Source: Flavobacterium cupreum (GTDB lineage: Bacteria; Bacteroidota; Bacteroidia; Flavobacteriales; Flavobacteriaceae). Taken from it: a stretch of DNA of 64,000 bases. Position numbers and translations under genes: made by a program. Positions 32,621 through 42,934 of the stretch are shown here, piece by piece; position 1 is the first letter of the stretch, and each line of letters opens with the position of its first letter. The DNA lies in assembly GCF_003996965.1 (NCBI RefSeq), contig NZ_QWDM01000022.1:1-64000 (forward strand), given 5' to 3'. Below the pieces are notes generated by a model that had not been told where the DNA came from, searched no databases, and saw only the letters and a program-made list of their open reading frames with translations.

Positions 32621-35245
32621 ATGTATACAATATTTAATACAAATACAAATTCTAATTGTAAGTATAGATTCATCTTACTAGCGCTTTTTTGTATATTTCA
32701 AACTGCGGGTCAGTCAATTTATCAAAATCCAAAAAACACAATTGAAGAGCGTGTAAACGATCTGCTCTCCAAAATGACTCTGGAAGAAAAACTGAGTCAG
32801 ATGGTAAACAATTCACCCGCTGTTGAACGATTAAATATCCCGGCATATAACTGGTGGAATGAAACTCTTCACGGCGTCGCCCGAAGTCCCTATAATGTGA
32901 CTTCATACCCGCAGGCAATTGCTATGGCTGCTTCCTGGAATCCAGCGTCTCTTAAGACCATGGCTGAGTACTGCGCAGTGGAAGGACGCGCGATTTACAA
33001 TGATTCCAAAAAGAAAGGAAAAACCGGAATTTATCTCGGACTTACATATTGGTCACCCAATATAAATATATTCAGAGATCCACGCTGGGGACGGGGTCAG
33101 GAAACATACGGAGAAGATCCTTATCTGACTGGTAATCTGGGAAGTGCATTTGTTAAGGGACTTCAGGGAAATGATCCTGTTTACCTCAATGCATCAGCCT
33201 GCGCCAAACATTTTGCCGTGCACAGCGGACCGGAGTGGAGTAGAAGCACCTACAATGCGGAGGTTTCCAAACATGATTTGTGGGATACCTATCTTCCTGC
33301 CTTCCGTGATTTGATTGTGGATGCGAAGGTTAGCGGTGTAATGTGCGCATACAACCAGTTTGAAGGTAAGCCATGCTGTGGAAATGATATTCTTATGCAG
33401 GATATTCTTCGAAAGCAATGGAATTTCACAGGATATGTTACTTCTGACTGCGGCGGAATCGGGATGTTTTGGAAAACGCACAAAACACATACAGATAAAG
33501 AAACAGCTGCTTCAGATGCGGTATTAAATGGAACTGACTGCGAGTGCTCCTCCGATCCTACCTATAAAGCATTAAAAAGCGCAATTGATAAAGGACTGTT
33601 GACTCAGGAAAGCATTGATAATTCAGTTCGAAGACTCCTGACAATCCGTTTTCGTCTTGGAATGTTTGATCCTGATGAAATCGTGCCACTGGGAAAGATA
33701 GATATTTCTGCTCTTGAAAGTCCTGCGCATAAAGCCCACGCTTTAAAAATGGCTCAGGAATCTTTAGTATTGCTTAAGAATGAAAATAATCTTCTACCAC
33801 TTAGCAAAAAGATAAAAAAGATTGCACTGGTTGGGCCAAATGCAGATGAGAAGTCAGTTATGCTGGCTAACTATTACGGGTATCCTTCTCATGTAAGCAC
33901 CATTTTGGAAGGAATCCAAAGCAAAGTAGGTGACAGATTGATTTTTGAACAGGGACTTACCTTAGTAGATAATAAAGTATTTAAGTCCAGTTATAACCCA
34001 AAAGAATTTTGCTCAGGGAAACAGGACGGGTTTGATGCTTCTTACTTTCAAAACACAAAATTCCAGGGTGATCCACAGGTCAAAAGACTTGATAAGAAAG
34101 TAGATTTTAAATGGGGAGACGGACACACGATTGATAATAAAATTATTATTAGAGAAATGTCTGTGCGCTGGAGTACAGATTATACTCCTTTAAAGTCGCA
34201 GCAAGTAACATTTAGTCTTATGGGTGATGACCATGCGATGTTATACATTGATGATAATAAGGTAATAGATACAGATTTAAAGAATTCTTATTATACACTT
34301 AAGGCTGAAAAAGGAAAAAAATATAAGATTGTTATAGAGTATGTACAGTTCAATGACAATGCCGAGGTAAAATTTGACATTGGCATAATTGAAACTCTTT
34401 CACCTGAGGAACTTGCATCAAGGGTAAAGGATGCTGATGTTATTGTTTTTGCCGGAGGAATATCTGCCCAACTCGAAGGAGAATCCATGCCAGTTTCTGT
34501 TGACGGTTTTAAAGGTGGAGATAGAACCCATATCAATCTTCCAGTGTTACAAACGAAAACCATGCAGGCTTTGAAAGCTACGGGAAAACCAATAGTTTTT
34601 ATAAATATGTCAGGAAGTGCGATGGGATTTCAATGGGAAGCTGCTAATCTTCCTGTTATTCTCCAGGGATGGTATGCAGGTCAGGCCGGAGGACAGGCCA
34701 TTGCCGATGTTTTGTTTGGAGATTATAATCCTGCCGGGCGTCTTCCTGTGACTTTTTATAAAAATGTCAATGATCTTCCTGATTTTGAAAATTATAGTAT
34801 GGAGAACCGTACGTACCGCTATTACAAAGGGGAACCTTTATATTCATTTGGGTACGGCCTGAGTTATACTCATTTTGTGTATTCAGATTTGAAAACTCCT
34901 GTAAGTGTCAGAAAAGGTGAAAACCTTGCGATAAGTGTACAGGTCAAAAATGATGGAGAAATGGATGGCGATGAAGTTGTTGAGCTCTATGTATCGCATA
35001 AAGATGCAGGTTTAAAAGTTCCGATACGTTCGTTGAAAGGTTTTGAGAGAATTCATTTAAAAAGAGGGGAGAGTAAGATCATAAATTTTAATTTAAATCC
35101 AGGTGATCTTTCCATAATTAATGATGAGGGCAACACCTTGCAGCCGCTGGGCAGCGTTGAAATTTCAATAGGCGGATCCCAGCCTTCTGTGGCCGCCATT
35201 AAAAGCGGCGCCGCTATGTCAAAATTAGTAGCTGTAACACAATAG
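32621..35245 (+). CDS. GH3 beta-xylosidase-like enzyme with PA14 insert
   Basis: An 874-residue secreted GH3 enzyme of the xylosidase type. The barrel shows YNWWNETLHGVAR (about 76-88), FRDPRWGRGQETYGEDPY (151-168), CAKHFAVHSGPE (194-205) and nucleophile motif GYVTSDCGGI (D276). A PA14-like domain (about 465-590) is inserted in the second domain, and a C-terminal FnIII-like domain closes the protein. NETLHG and TSDCGGI are typical of beta-xylosidase/arabinofuranosidase GH3 members. It ends the long glycosidase run and is followed by the susC promoter region. Confidence 0.88.
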   Translation: MYTIFNTNTNSNCKYRFILLALFCIFQTAGQSIYQNPKNTIEERVNDLLSKMTLEEKLSQMVNNSPAVERLNIPAYNWWNETLHGVARSPYNVTSYPQAIAMAASWNPASLKTMAEYCAVEGRAIYNDSKKKGKTGIYLGLTYWSPNINIFRDPRWGRGQETYGEDPYLTGNLGSAFVKGLQGNDPVYLNASACAKHFAVHSGPEWSRSTYNAEVSKHDLWDTYLPAFRDLIVDAKVSGVMCAYNQFEGKPCCGNDILMQDILRKQWNFTGYVTSDCGGIGMFWKTHKTHTDKETAASDAVLNGTDCECSSDPTYKALKSAIDKGLLTQESIDNSVRRLLTIRFRLGMFDPDEIVPLGKIDISALESPAHKAHALKMAQESLVLLKNENNLLPLSKKIKKIALVGPNADEKSVMLANYYGYPSHVSTILEGIQSKVGDRLIFEQGLTLVDNKVFKSSYNPKEFCSGKQDGFDASYFQNTKFQGDPQVKRLDKKVDFKWGDGHTIDNKIIIREMSVRWSTDYTPLKSQQVTFSLMGDDHAMLYIDDNKVIDTDLKNSYYTLKAEKGKKYKIVIEYVQFNDNAEVKFDIGIIETLSPEELASRVKDADVIVFAGGISAQLEGESMPVSVDGFKGGDRTHINLPVLQTKTMQALKATGKPIVFINMSGSAMGFQWEAANLPVILQGWYAGQAGGQAIADVLFGDYNPAGRLPVTFYKNVNDLPDFENYSMENRTYRYYKGEPLYSFGYGLSYTHFVYSDLKTPVSVRKGENLAISVQVKNDGEMDGDEVVELYVSHKDAGLKVPIRSLKGFERIHLKRGESKIINFNLNPGDLSIINDEGNTLQPLGSVEISIGGSQPSVAAIKSGAAMSKLVAVTQ

Positions 35246-35529
35246 TAAAGAAAGAATAAATAAAAATGTGTTAGTGTAGGCTTATAAAACACCATAAGCG
35301 CTCAAAATCTTTAGAAATGTTATTTTGCAATCAACAATTATATTGAGTTTTTCTTACTAAATAACAGTTTAATCAATAATAATTTAAGATTATTCTATTA
35401 ACACTGTTGAAAATACTATAAAGAAACAATTTTTTTTGTTTGATATTTTGATAAATTATCTTTACTATCGTTTAAAAATTAAATTAAATGTTTTTTTATT
35501 CTTTTTATTTTAGATTAATGCAAAATTAA

Positions 35530-35560
35530 TTAGGAAACATAGAATTTAAACATATATTTG
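35530..35560 (+). promoter_or_regulatory. susC promoter
   Basis: A perfect -7 box TATATTTG (35553-35560) lies 19 bases after TTAG (35530-35533), a 3-of-4 match to the -33 TTTG. Transcription would start at about 35567, placing both operators in the 5' leader. Confidence 0.6.
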
Positions 35561-35570
35561 TATTTTAAAT

Positions 35571-35586
35571 ATGTGCTGGGGCACAG
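35571..35586. promoter_or_regulatory. Operator copy upstream of susC, proximal to -7 box
   Basis: TGTGC-TGGG-GCACA (35572-35585), the same half-sites and 4-base spacing as the palindrome at 10764-10779. It begins 11 bases after the end of the -7 box. Confidence 0.55.
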
Positions 35587-35627
35587 ACAATTCAGGGCTT
35601 GTATTTAGTCTTTTTTTAAATCGGAAA

Positions 35628-35643
35628 CTGTGCTCGTGCACAG
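35628..35643. promoter_or_regulatory. Operator copy upstream of susC, in the leader
   Basis: CTGTGC-TCGT-GCACAG, with perfect 6-bp arms identical to the core at 10764-10779. It lies 56 bases after the proximal copy. Two sites in one leader could allow cooperative binding or looping. Confidence 0.65.
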
Positions 35644-35687
35644 ATAGGAAAAAACAACTAACTAACTTATAATTTAACCAACTTATT

Positions 35688-38600
35688 ATGAAAATGAGAA
35701 ACCAATTTAATGTATTTATTTCGTTTGTTTTGTTCTTGGTGGTCCATTCTATGAATGCCCAGGAAAAAACTGTAAACGGAGTTATTGCTGACGCGCAAGG
35801 CCAGCCCGTTCCGGGTGTTAATATTCTAGAGAAAGGCACAACAAATAGTGGCTCAACAGATTTTGACGGCAAGTTTACAATGAAGGTACAGGATTCAAAA
35901 TCAATATTGATATTTAGTTTTGTGGGTTTTAAAACTAAAGAAGTTCCTGCAGGTCAGGGAGCCTCTTTAAAGATAGTTCTTGTTGAAGCCGGGACAGCTT
36001 TGGATGAGGTAGTAGTGGTAGGGTATGGTACTCAAAAGAAAAAGGATTTAACAGGAGCCGTTGGATCTGCAAATTTAAAGCAATTTGAAGATTCGCCTAA
36101 TACCAGTATTCTTCAGTCTCTTCAAGGTTCACTTCCGGGAGTTACTATAGGTCAGACAGCCACGGCGGGTACTGACCAAACCATTGTAGTGCGTGGAAGA
36201 AATACTCTTGGAGGAAATACGGGTGTTTTAATCATATTGGATGGTGCAGTATACCGCGGGGCCTTTACTGATTTAAATCCGGCAGATATTCAATCTGTAG
36301 ATGTCTTGAAGGATCCTAGCAGCAAGGCAATATATGGCGCTCAGGCTGCAAATGGTATCATTATGGTGACTTCAAAAAAGGGTAAAAAGAGCCAGAAAAC
36401 AGAAGTGAATTATTCAACTTTTTACTCTATCCAATCGCCTATCATAAACAGAAGGACCTTAAATAGAGAAGAGTTTATAGAGTCTTCCAGAGTAAATCAA
36501 TATACTAAAGGATTTCTTGCACCTGATTATGTTACTCCAAATCCAAATTACAATTATTTAACTGATAGTGGGATAGCGGCCAACCTTGATATTCAAAATT
36601 CCATTAATAATGGAACTGATTTCAATTGGTTTGAGGCAGGACAAAATAACAGTCCATATATAGTAGATCATCAGTTAAGTGTCCGAGGAGGAAGTGAAAA
36701 AACAACATTCTTTTTATCTGCAGGGTATACCGATCAGCTTGGATGGATTGTAAATGATAATTATAAACGTAATTCAGTACGTGTAAATATTGATACTCAG
36801 GTAAATGACTGGCTAAAAGTGGGTGTTAATACTTTTGGAGCTTTTTCTGACCGTTCGGGAGTTTCACCCAACCTTCAGCAATTTGTTTTAATGAGCCCGT
36901 TAAATACCCCGTTCAATACGGACGGAACCTTAAGACAAAACCCTGCAGGGAATAACCTGGAAAACCCCTTTTTATCAGTTCTGTCCGATGATTTGGACAA
37001 GCAAAGTAATATAGGCGCTCAGGCATATGCTTCTATTGATGTTCCTGGAATTAAAGGATTAAACTACAGAATTAATTATAATAACAACTACCGATGGAAT
37101 CAAAGGTTTAATTCAAATCCAAATGGTGCCAACAAACAAGGGACAGCTTATAAGAATAATGCAAGCACCTATGATACCGCGTTGGATAATATCTTAAGTT
37201 ATAATACTCACTTAGATGAAAGGCATCTGCATGGATTAAATGCTACGTTAGTGTATGGATGGAACAGAATTGAGAATGAATTTACCAATGCTTCGGCAAG
37301 TCAATTTTCAAATCAGACTTTAGGATATAATAACTTAGGGGTTGGACTTATTCCAAAAGTTGGATCAGGAGGCTATGAAGAATCTTTCCTTTCAACAACA
37401 GCCAGAATAATTTATGATTATGACGGGAAATATTTATTTAATGCAAGTATTCGCAGGGACGGGCATTCCGCTTTTGCTGAAGGTAATAAAATAGGCTATT
37501 TTCCTGCTGTTTCTGCGGGTTGGGTCTTGTCAAAAGAAGGTTTTCTATCTAAATATTCACAAATTAACCTGCTTAAATTGAGAGCCAGTTACGGCTTAAA
37601 CGGTAACACTTCACCGCGTTATTCGTCACAGAGTACTTATTCCTCAAGCACCGATAGTCAATATGTTTTTGGAGATAATGCACAGACAGTGAATAGTTTT
37701 ACCTTAAATGGACTAATTAGTCCGGATTTAACTTGGGAAAAAACAGAAGGTTATAATGTTGGATTGGATTTTGCTTTTTTAAATAATCGTATTTCCGGTA
37801 GTGCAGATTATTACCTGTCAACTACAAGGGATATGCTATTCGACAGAGCTTTAAGTGCAACTGCGGGTGTTAATTCAGTTAGGGTTAATATTGGGGAGCT
37901 GCAAAATACCGGATTTGAATTTAATTTAAGTTTTAACCCAGTTAGAAGCAAGGACTGGAATTGGGATCTGGGATTAAACTTCTCTCATAATGATAATAAA
38001 ATTACAGGTTTGACAGGAGAAGATTTAGACAATAATGGAAAAGAAGATGACTTGGTTCAGAATAATTATTTTATTGGAAAATCAATAGGGGTGGTGTATA
38101 CGTATGTACAGGACGGGATTTATCAGCTTGGAGATGCAATACCGGCAGGTTCAGAACCGGGCTCATACAAATTTAAAGACCTTGATGGTAACGGTGTCAT
38201 AGATGTTAAGGACAGGACTTTTATAGGAAAAGCAGAAGCTGACTATCAATTTGGTATAAGCAATAATCTTACATACAAAAACTTCTCTTTAAAATTCTTT
38301 ATCAGTTCCATTCAAGGTGGTATTGCAGCTAATGATCCATGGTCAAATGGTGGTGGTTATTATGGTTTAACCACTTATGTTGCCAATAATCATTTTAGTG
38401 ATATTGATGCATGGGCTCCCAATAATCCAAATGCAGAATACAGCAGAGCCAACTCAATTTCTCCAATAACGGACTTTTCTCCTTATAAAGACAGAAGTTT
38501 TGTCAGGCTGCAGGATATATCATTTGCTTATACAATGGACAAAGAACTTGTAAAAAAAGCAGGGCTTTCTAATGTGAAAATTTATGTAAGCGGGAAAAAT

Positions 38601-38750
38601 CTTGCCACTTGGACCAAGTGGAAAGGGTGGGATCCAGAAACAGTTTCAGGATTAGGTATTTCTCCAAAAGTTCCGGGCACTCAAAATGATGTTTATCCTG
38701 CTTTACCGGTTATGAAGAGTGTTAATTTGGGACTTGACCTAACTTTTTAA
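35688..38750 (+). CDS. susC: SusC/RagA TonB-linked outer-membrane transporter
   Basis: A 1020-residue TonB-dependent receptor. Signal peptide (about 1-25), carboxypeptidase-like N-terminal extension (VNGVIADAQGQPVPGVNI, about 30-47), TonB-box-like DEVVVVGYGTQKKKDLTGAV (about 105-124), a plug domain (SLPGVTIGQT, VRGRNTLGG, VLKDPSSKAIYGAQAANG) and a large beta-barrel ending in LGLDLTF with terminal Phe. It imports oligosaccharides together with the SusD lipoprotein 21 bases downstream. Its promoter has two operators shared with the GH39-like operon, so uptake and first cleavage are coregulated. Confidence 0.93.
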   Translation: MKMRNQFNVFISFVLFLVVHSMNAQEKTVNGVIADAQGQPVPGVNILEKGTTNSGSTDFDGKFTMKVQDSKSILIFSFVGFKTKEVPAGQGASLKIVLVEAGTALDEVVVVGYGTQKKKDLTGAVGSANLKQFEDSPNTSILQSLQGSLPGVTIGQTATAGTDQTIVVRGRNTLGGNTGVLIILDGAVYRGAFTDLNPADIQSVDVLKDPSSKAIYGAQAANGIIMVTSKKGKKSQKTEVNYSTFYSIQSPIINRRTLNREEFIESSRVNQYTKGFLAPDYVTPNPNYNYLTDSGIAANLDIQNSINNGTDFNWFEAGQNNSPYIVDHQLSVRGGSEKTTFFLSAGYTDQLGWIVNDNYKRNSVRVNIDTQVNDWLKVGVNTFGAFSDRSGVSPNLQQFVLMSPLNTPFNTDGTLRQNPAGNNLENPFLSVLSDDLDKQSNIGAQAYASIDVPGIKGLNYRINYNNNYRWNQRFNSNPNGANKQGTAYKNNASTYDTALDNILSYNTHLDERHLHGLNATLVYGWNRIENEFTNASASQFSNQTLGYNNLGVGLIPKVGSGGYEESFLSTTARIIYDYDGKYLFNASIRRDGHSAFAEGNKIGYFPAVSAGWVLSKEGFLSKYSQINLLKLRASYGLNGNTSPRYSSQSTYSSSTDSQYVFGDNAQTVNSFTLNGLISPDLTWEKTEGYNVGLDFAFLNNRISGSADYYLSTTRDMLFDRALSATAGVNSVRVNIGELQNTGFEFNLSFNPVRSKDWNWDLGLNFSHNDNKITGLTGEDLDNNGKEDDLVQNNYFIGKSIGVVYTYVQDGIYQLGDAIPAGSEPGSYKFKDLDGNGVIDVKDRTFIGKAEADYQFGISNNLTYKNFSLKFFISSIQGGIAANDPWSNGGGYYGLTTYVANNHFSDIDAWAPNNPNAEYSRANSISPITDFSPYKDRSFVRLQDISFAYTMDKELVKKAGLSNVKIYVSGKNLATWTKWKGWDPETVSGLGISPKVPGTQNDVYPALPVMKSVNLGLDLTF

Positions 38751-38771
38751 TAATTTAAAAATATATTCATT

Positions 38772-40508
38772 ATGAAAAAATCTAATTATACTAAATTTTT
38801 TGCTGCCTTGGTGTTATTCGGAACATTAGGATCTTGCAATGAGGAAGAGTTTCTAAGGGAAGATCCAATAGCTCTTTATACTCCTGAAAATGTATTTTCG
38901 AACAGTGCCGGAATTGAGGGAGTTATTACTAACTTCTACGTCAAGGAGCGCTACATTTATTATATCGGAGCCTCAGATGTTTCCCAATCATTGCTATATG
39001 GTACTGATTCTTTCTTTTCTGGAAGGGGAACTGGAACCAATGAGAAAATCGGATCATTGGTTACTGCTTTAGTACCTTCCAATTATGCGCCAACCTTCTA
39101 TTATCAGGAGAATTTTAAAATAATAGCCTTGGCCAACCTATTAATTGAAAACATTAATAAATCCACCCTGACTGCCGAACAAAAAATACCAGTTATTGCC
39201 GAGGCAAAATTTTTCAGAGGAAAAGCGTATCGAGACCTGGTTTATCTTTACGGAGGTGTGCCATTGGTAACAGAATTCGCTACAACACCAGTACTGGATA
39301 GGGTCCGTGCTACAAAGATAGAAATTCTTAATCAAATGGCGCTTGATTTTAAGGACGCAGCCGACGGTATGCTGCCCATAAATAAAGTGAAAGACGGGAG
39401 GGTTTCTAACATAGTAGCCAGCTTTTATTTAGGTGAAACATTAATATCACTAGGCCGTTCGGCAGAAGCTGTTACCGAAATTTCAAAGGTAGTCAACGAT
39501 CCAAATGTTGGTTTGATGAAAGGCCGTTTCGGTACGCGTTCTTCGGTTTTTGGCAAAGATGTATTTTGGGATTTGTGGCAGAGAGGGAATCAAAACAGGA
39601 CATCGGGCAACAAAGAAGCGCTTTGGGTTGTACAGTTTGAGACCGATGTTCCAGGTGGAATCATTAAATCAACAGATGCAGGGGGAGCAAATCAATTCGA
39701 GCGCAGCTGTAATCCTGCTGTTTGGAGCATTACTGATCCCGATGGAAAACCAGGGTTTTTGGGAAGACGTTCAAATGACAATATCGGCGGCAATGGTGTA
39801 TCCTTTCTGCAGCCAACCGCTTATACCACAAATACAGTTAACGACATAGGCGGCGGACTATGGCCTGCTAATTACATTGGAGATATCAGATGCAACGATG
39901 CCAATTTAATTAAGGACGCACTTTATGATAATCCTGCATCGGCTTATTTTGGAAAAAAGGTATCGCAATTTAGAGGTAAAAATATGGGAACAGGAGTAGG
40001 CACGCCTCTGCAGGTTGCAAATGCAGGGGGCTGGAGATTCTATAAATGGTTTGTAAAGTCAACAACACCGGGCGATCATCCTGCAGGCTTGAATGATCCT
40101 AACAATCCACTACTTCTAGGCAGTGGTGCAGGTGCTACTTATCACGATGATTATATTCTGCGTTTACCTGAAGCTTACTTATTAAGAGCTGAGGCATATT
40201 TAGCCTTAGGAAATCAAGGCTTAGCTGCTGCTGATATTAATGTTGTTCGCTCCAGAGCAGGTGCTGCTGATGTTTTGCCAGGAAATGTTAATATCGATTA
40301 CATTCTTGATGAAAGAACCAGAGAAATGGTTTTTGAGGAAATGCGTTCAATTACTTTAAGACGTGTAGGTAAATATGGAGAGCGTGTTGTTAAATATAAT
40401 TGGCTTACAGGACCTACATATGCACCTAAATATGATTTATGGCCTATTCCTCAAAAAGAAATTGAAGCCAATACTGGTGCCGTTCTGGTTCAAAATCCAG
40501 GGTATTAA
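38772..40508 (+). CDS. susD: SusD/RagB surface glycan-binding lipoprotein
   Basis: A 578-residue lipoprotein: the signal peptide ends in LGSC with Cys22 as the lipidated residue, followed by acidic NEEEFL. The N-terminal SusD domain contains AEAKFFRGKAYRDLVYLYGGVPLV (shown here in part, about 144-167), and the C-terminal RagB-like domain contains LRLPEAYLLRAEAYLALG and the DERTREMVFEEMR signature near 515. It caps the SusC barrel and binds glycan at the surface. A terminator-like hairpin follows, ending the susCD unit. Confidence 0.92.
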   Translation: MKKSNYTKFFAALVLFGTLGSCNEEEFLREDPIALYTPENVFSNSAGIEGVITNFYVKERYIYYIGASDVSQSLLYGTDSFFSGRGTGTNEKIGSLVTALVPSNYAPTFYYQENFKIIALANLLIENINKSTLTAEQKIPVIAEAKFFRGKAYRDLVYLYGGVPLVTEFATTPVLDRVRATKIEILNQMALDFKDAADGMLPINKVKDGRVSNIVASFYLGETLISLGRSAEAVTEISKVVNDPNVGLMKGRFGTRSSVFGKDVFWDLWQRGNQNRTSGNKEALWVVQFETDVPGGIIKSTDAGGANQFERSCNPAVWSITDPDGKPGFLGRRSNDNIGGNGVSFLQPTAYTTNTVNDIGGGLWPANYIGDIRCNDANLIKDALYDNPASAYFGKKVSQFRGKNMGTGVGTPLQVANAGGWRFYKWFVKSTTPGDHPAGLNDPNNPLLLGSGAGATYHDDYILRLPEAYLLRAEAYLALGNQGLAAADINVVRSRAGAADVLPGNVNIDYILDERTREMVFEEMRSITLRRVGKYGERVVKYNWLTGPTYAPKYDLWPIPQKEIEANTGAVLVQNPGY

Positions 40509-40540
40509 TTTAGTTTGATTAGTTTTTGTTTTTTAACTGT

Positions 40541-40568
40541 AGCCCCGCCTGTATCTACATGCGGGGTT
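40541..40568 (+). terminator. GC-rich hairpin after susD
   Basis: AGCCCCGC (40541-40548) pairs with GCGGGGTT (40561-40568) around a 12-base loop, with one G-T wobble, followed by an AT-rich stretch with a T run at 40584-40589. It lies 32 bases after the susD stop and separates susCD from the uronate genes. Confidence 0.6.
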
Positions 40569-40665
40569 ATATATAATAATTGATTTTTTATATAAGCAAA
40601 ATGTTAACTGCTTTATGCAAATGCTCTGAACAGCAGTTAAAAATAAGCTACTTACACCTTTTATA

Positions 40666-42072
40666 ATGTCAAAACCTGAATTTCTTGGACCAAATTATTT
40701 TCTGGAGAGCCCAACGGCAGTTTTTCTTTTTCATGAGATAGCCCAAGCTCTTCCTATTGTGGACTACCACAATCATATCAATGTATCGCATTTGGCGAGC
40801 AATAAAAAATTCAGTAACATCGCTGAACTTTGGGTCTGCAGTGACCCCTACAAGCACAGATCAATGAGGATTAACGGTGTAGCAGAACATTATATCTCAG
40901 GAGCGGCCTCTGATGAAGAAAAATTTTTTCACTGGGCAAAAACATTCCCCAAAACGATGGGAAATCCTCTGTTTCACTGGTCCTACTTAGAGTTGAAAAA
41001 TATCTTCGGCATCCAGGAGCTTTTAACAGAAGAGAGTGCTCCAAGAATATGGGACACTTGTAATAGACTTCTGGAACAGGATGATTTCTCAGCAAGAGCA
41101 CTGATGGAGAAGTATAATGTAGAGACTTTTTGTACTTCAGATAATTGGTTTGATGATTTAAAGGTACATAAAGAAGCATCATTAGGATCGAAGTTTACCG
41201 TTCTGCCATCTTTGCGTTGCGACCTTGCACTGCATACTGATTCATGGGAATCATCTCAGTTTCTGCAGCAGTTATCACAGCATTCCTCAATTTCAATTGA
41301 TGGATTTTCGGACTTTAAGGCAGCTTTGCGATTTCAGTTGGATTATTTTCATGAAAATGGGTGCCGACTCGCGGATCAGGCTTTGGATGCAGGCTTTACT
41401 TTTAAGATTGTTTCGGAGCAAAAGGCTGCTGAATTATTTGCTAAAGTTTTAGACCATAAAGAATTAAGTTTTGAGGAAAAGACACAATTGCAGTGTTTTA
41501 TTTTATTATTTCTGGGCGGTGAGTTTGCTTCTTTAGGCTGGACGATGCAACTTCACGTTGGAGCCCAGCGTTATACGAGCTCACGTTTGAGAAGTATGGC
41601 GGGAGCCGCAGGAGGTTACGCATCAATTGGAAGTGCTGCCTGCATTACCAGTATCTGCAGTTTATTGGATAGACTTGAACAAAATAATAGTCTGCCTAAT
41701 ACGCTACTCTTTACATTGAATCCGTCAGATAATGAGGCTTTTGCCACCCTAACAGGGTCTTTTGCCCAAGATGGCATGCCGGGAAAAATACAGTTCGGAC
41801 CTGCATGGTGGTTCAATGACCATATTGAAGGCATTAAATCGCAGCTTCTGGCATCAGCAAATTATTCGCTCTTAAGTCGTTTTGTTGGCATGACTACAGA
41901 TTCACGAAGCATATTGTCTTTCTCAAGGCATGATTATTTCAGGAGAATTTTATGCAATATAATCGGAGACTGGGTGGAAAAGGGACTGCTTCCAAAAGAT
42001 AATATTTACCTAAAAGAATTAATAACCGATATATGCTATACCAATAGTAAAAAAATGATTTCAAATGAATAA
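40666..42072 (+). CDS. uxaC: Uronate isomerase
   Basis: A 468-residue UxaC that converts D-glucuronate to D-fructuronate (or galacturonate to tagaturonate). Amidohydrolase-like metal ligands are seen in IVDYHNHIN (about 32-40), and conserved blocks GWTMQLHVGAQR (about 288-299), LLFTLNPSDNE and FVGMTTDSRS-SFSRHDYFRRILC (about 405-432) match the family. It begins the uronate operon and its stop overlaps the start of the next gene by 8 bases, indicating translational coupling. Free uronic acid would come from the GH105 enzyme and periplasmic hydrolases, or from import by the symporter downstream. Confidence 0.93.
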   Translation: MSKPEFLGPNYFLESPTAVFLFHEIAQALPIVDYHNHINVSHLASNKKFSNIAELWVCSDPYKHRSMRINGVAEHYISGAASDEEKFFHWAKTFPKTMGNPLFHWSYLELKNIFGIQELLTEESAPRIWDTCNRLLEQDDFSARALMEKYNVETFCTSDNWFDDLKVHKEASLGSKFTVLPSLRCDLALHTDSWESSQFLQQLSQHSSISIDGFSDFKAALRFQLDYFHENGCRLADQALDAGFTFKIVSEQKAAELFAKVLDHKELSFEEKTQLQCFILLFLGGEFASLGWTMQLHVGAQRYTSSRLRSMAGAAGGYASIGSAACITSICSLLDRLEQNNSLPNTLLFTLNPSDNEAFATLTGSFAQDGMPGKIQFGPAWWFNDHIEGIKSQLLASANYSLLSRFVGMTTDSRSILSFSRHDYFRRILCNIIGDWVEKGLLPKDNIYLKELITDICYTNSKKMISNE

Positions 42073-42904
42073 TACACAAACAAAAGTAGCTGTTGTAACA
42101 GGTGCAGGGGGAACACTCTGCTCGGAGATGGCACGCAGTTTAGCCGCTCAGGGTTTTAAGGTAGCATTACTTGGAAGAACCCTTGAAAAATTAAAATTAG
42201 TAGAAGAGCAGATTACAGCTCAGGGAGGAACTGCCATTTCTATAGCGGTTGATGTTTCCAATAACGAATCTGTAACTGAGGCAAAAAATATTGTAAAGAA
42301 AGAACTTGGTATCTGTACTGTGCTTATAAACGGTGCAGGAGGAAATCAAATGGAAGCGCTTACAAATACAACAGAATTCAACGAAGGTGAACTTGATGGA
42401 ACCGATGGGATTAAAGGCTTTTTTAATCTTGATATGAATGTTTTCCAAAGTGTAATTAATGTAAATACTATGGGTACGGTCATCCCGTCTTTTGTATTTG
42501 GAAAAGATATGGCTGCACAGAAAAATGGGGTAATTATCAATATTGCCTCTATGAACAGCTACCGTCCTTTGACAAAAGTAGGGGCATACGGAATGGCAAA
42601 AGCTGGAATAGCCAATTTTACCCAATGGCTTGCCACTTATCTTGCACCGGCCAATGTGAGGGTAAATGCAATTGCTCCGGGATTTTTCTTAAATGAAAGG
42701 AGCAAAAAAATCATGTATAATGAGGACGGCTCCCAGACAGCACGCGCCGAAAATGTATTGGGGCATACTCCAATGAAGCGTTTTGGAGAAGCTTCGGAAT
42801 TAATCGGATGCATGAACTGGCTTATCGATGATAAGGCAGCATCATTTGTTACCGGAATTGTTATTCCGGTAGATGGAGGATTTTTGTCATCATCAGGGGT
42901 TTAA
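42065..42904 (+). CDS. SDR-type D-mannonate oxidoreductase (fructuronate reductase)
   Basis: A 279-residue short-chain dehydrogenase with TGAGGTLCSEMA (about residues 12-23), NGAGG, catalytic Ser in NIASMNS and YGMAK (Tyr-x-x-x-Lys, about 175-179), and a C-terminal PVDGGF. Between uxaC and uxuA an SDR of this type acts as D-mannonate oxidoreductase in many Bacteroidetes and in Bacillus, reducing fructuronate to mannonate. The insertion EGELDGTDGIKGFFNLD (about 101-117) is typical of that subgroup. It overlaps uxaC by 8 bases. Confidence 0.85.
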   Translation: MNNTQTKVAVVTGAGGTLCSEMARSLAAQGFKVALLGRTLEKLKLVEEQITAQGGTAISIAVDVSNNESVTEAKNIVKKELGICTVLINGAGGNQMEALTNTTEFNEGELDGTDGIKGFFNLDMNVFQSVINVNTMGTVIPSFVFGKDMAAQKNGVIINIASMNSYRPLTKVGAYGMAKAGIANFTQWLATYLAPANVRVNAIAPGFFLNERSKKIMYNEDGSQTARAENVLGHTPMKRFGEASELIGCMNWLIDDKAASFVTGIVIPVDGGFLSSSGV

Positions 42905-42934
42905 TCTAAATTTAAAATTATAAATAATAAAGAT

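Larger units (their letters stand above)
35246..35687 (+). other. susC upstream region
   Basis: A 442-base AT-rich gap without a gene. Its last 160 bases hold the susC promoter and two palindromic operators, described separately. Nothing recognisable lies in 35246-35525. Confidence 0.6.

Noticed and set aside
42197..42625. 142-codon minus-strand frame inside the SDR gene
   Set aside because: Antisense shadow; the plus strand has a complete SDR with YxxxK.
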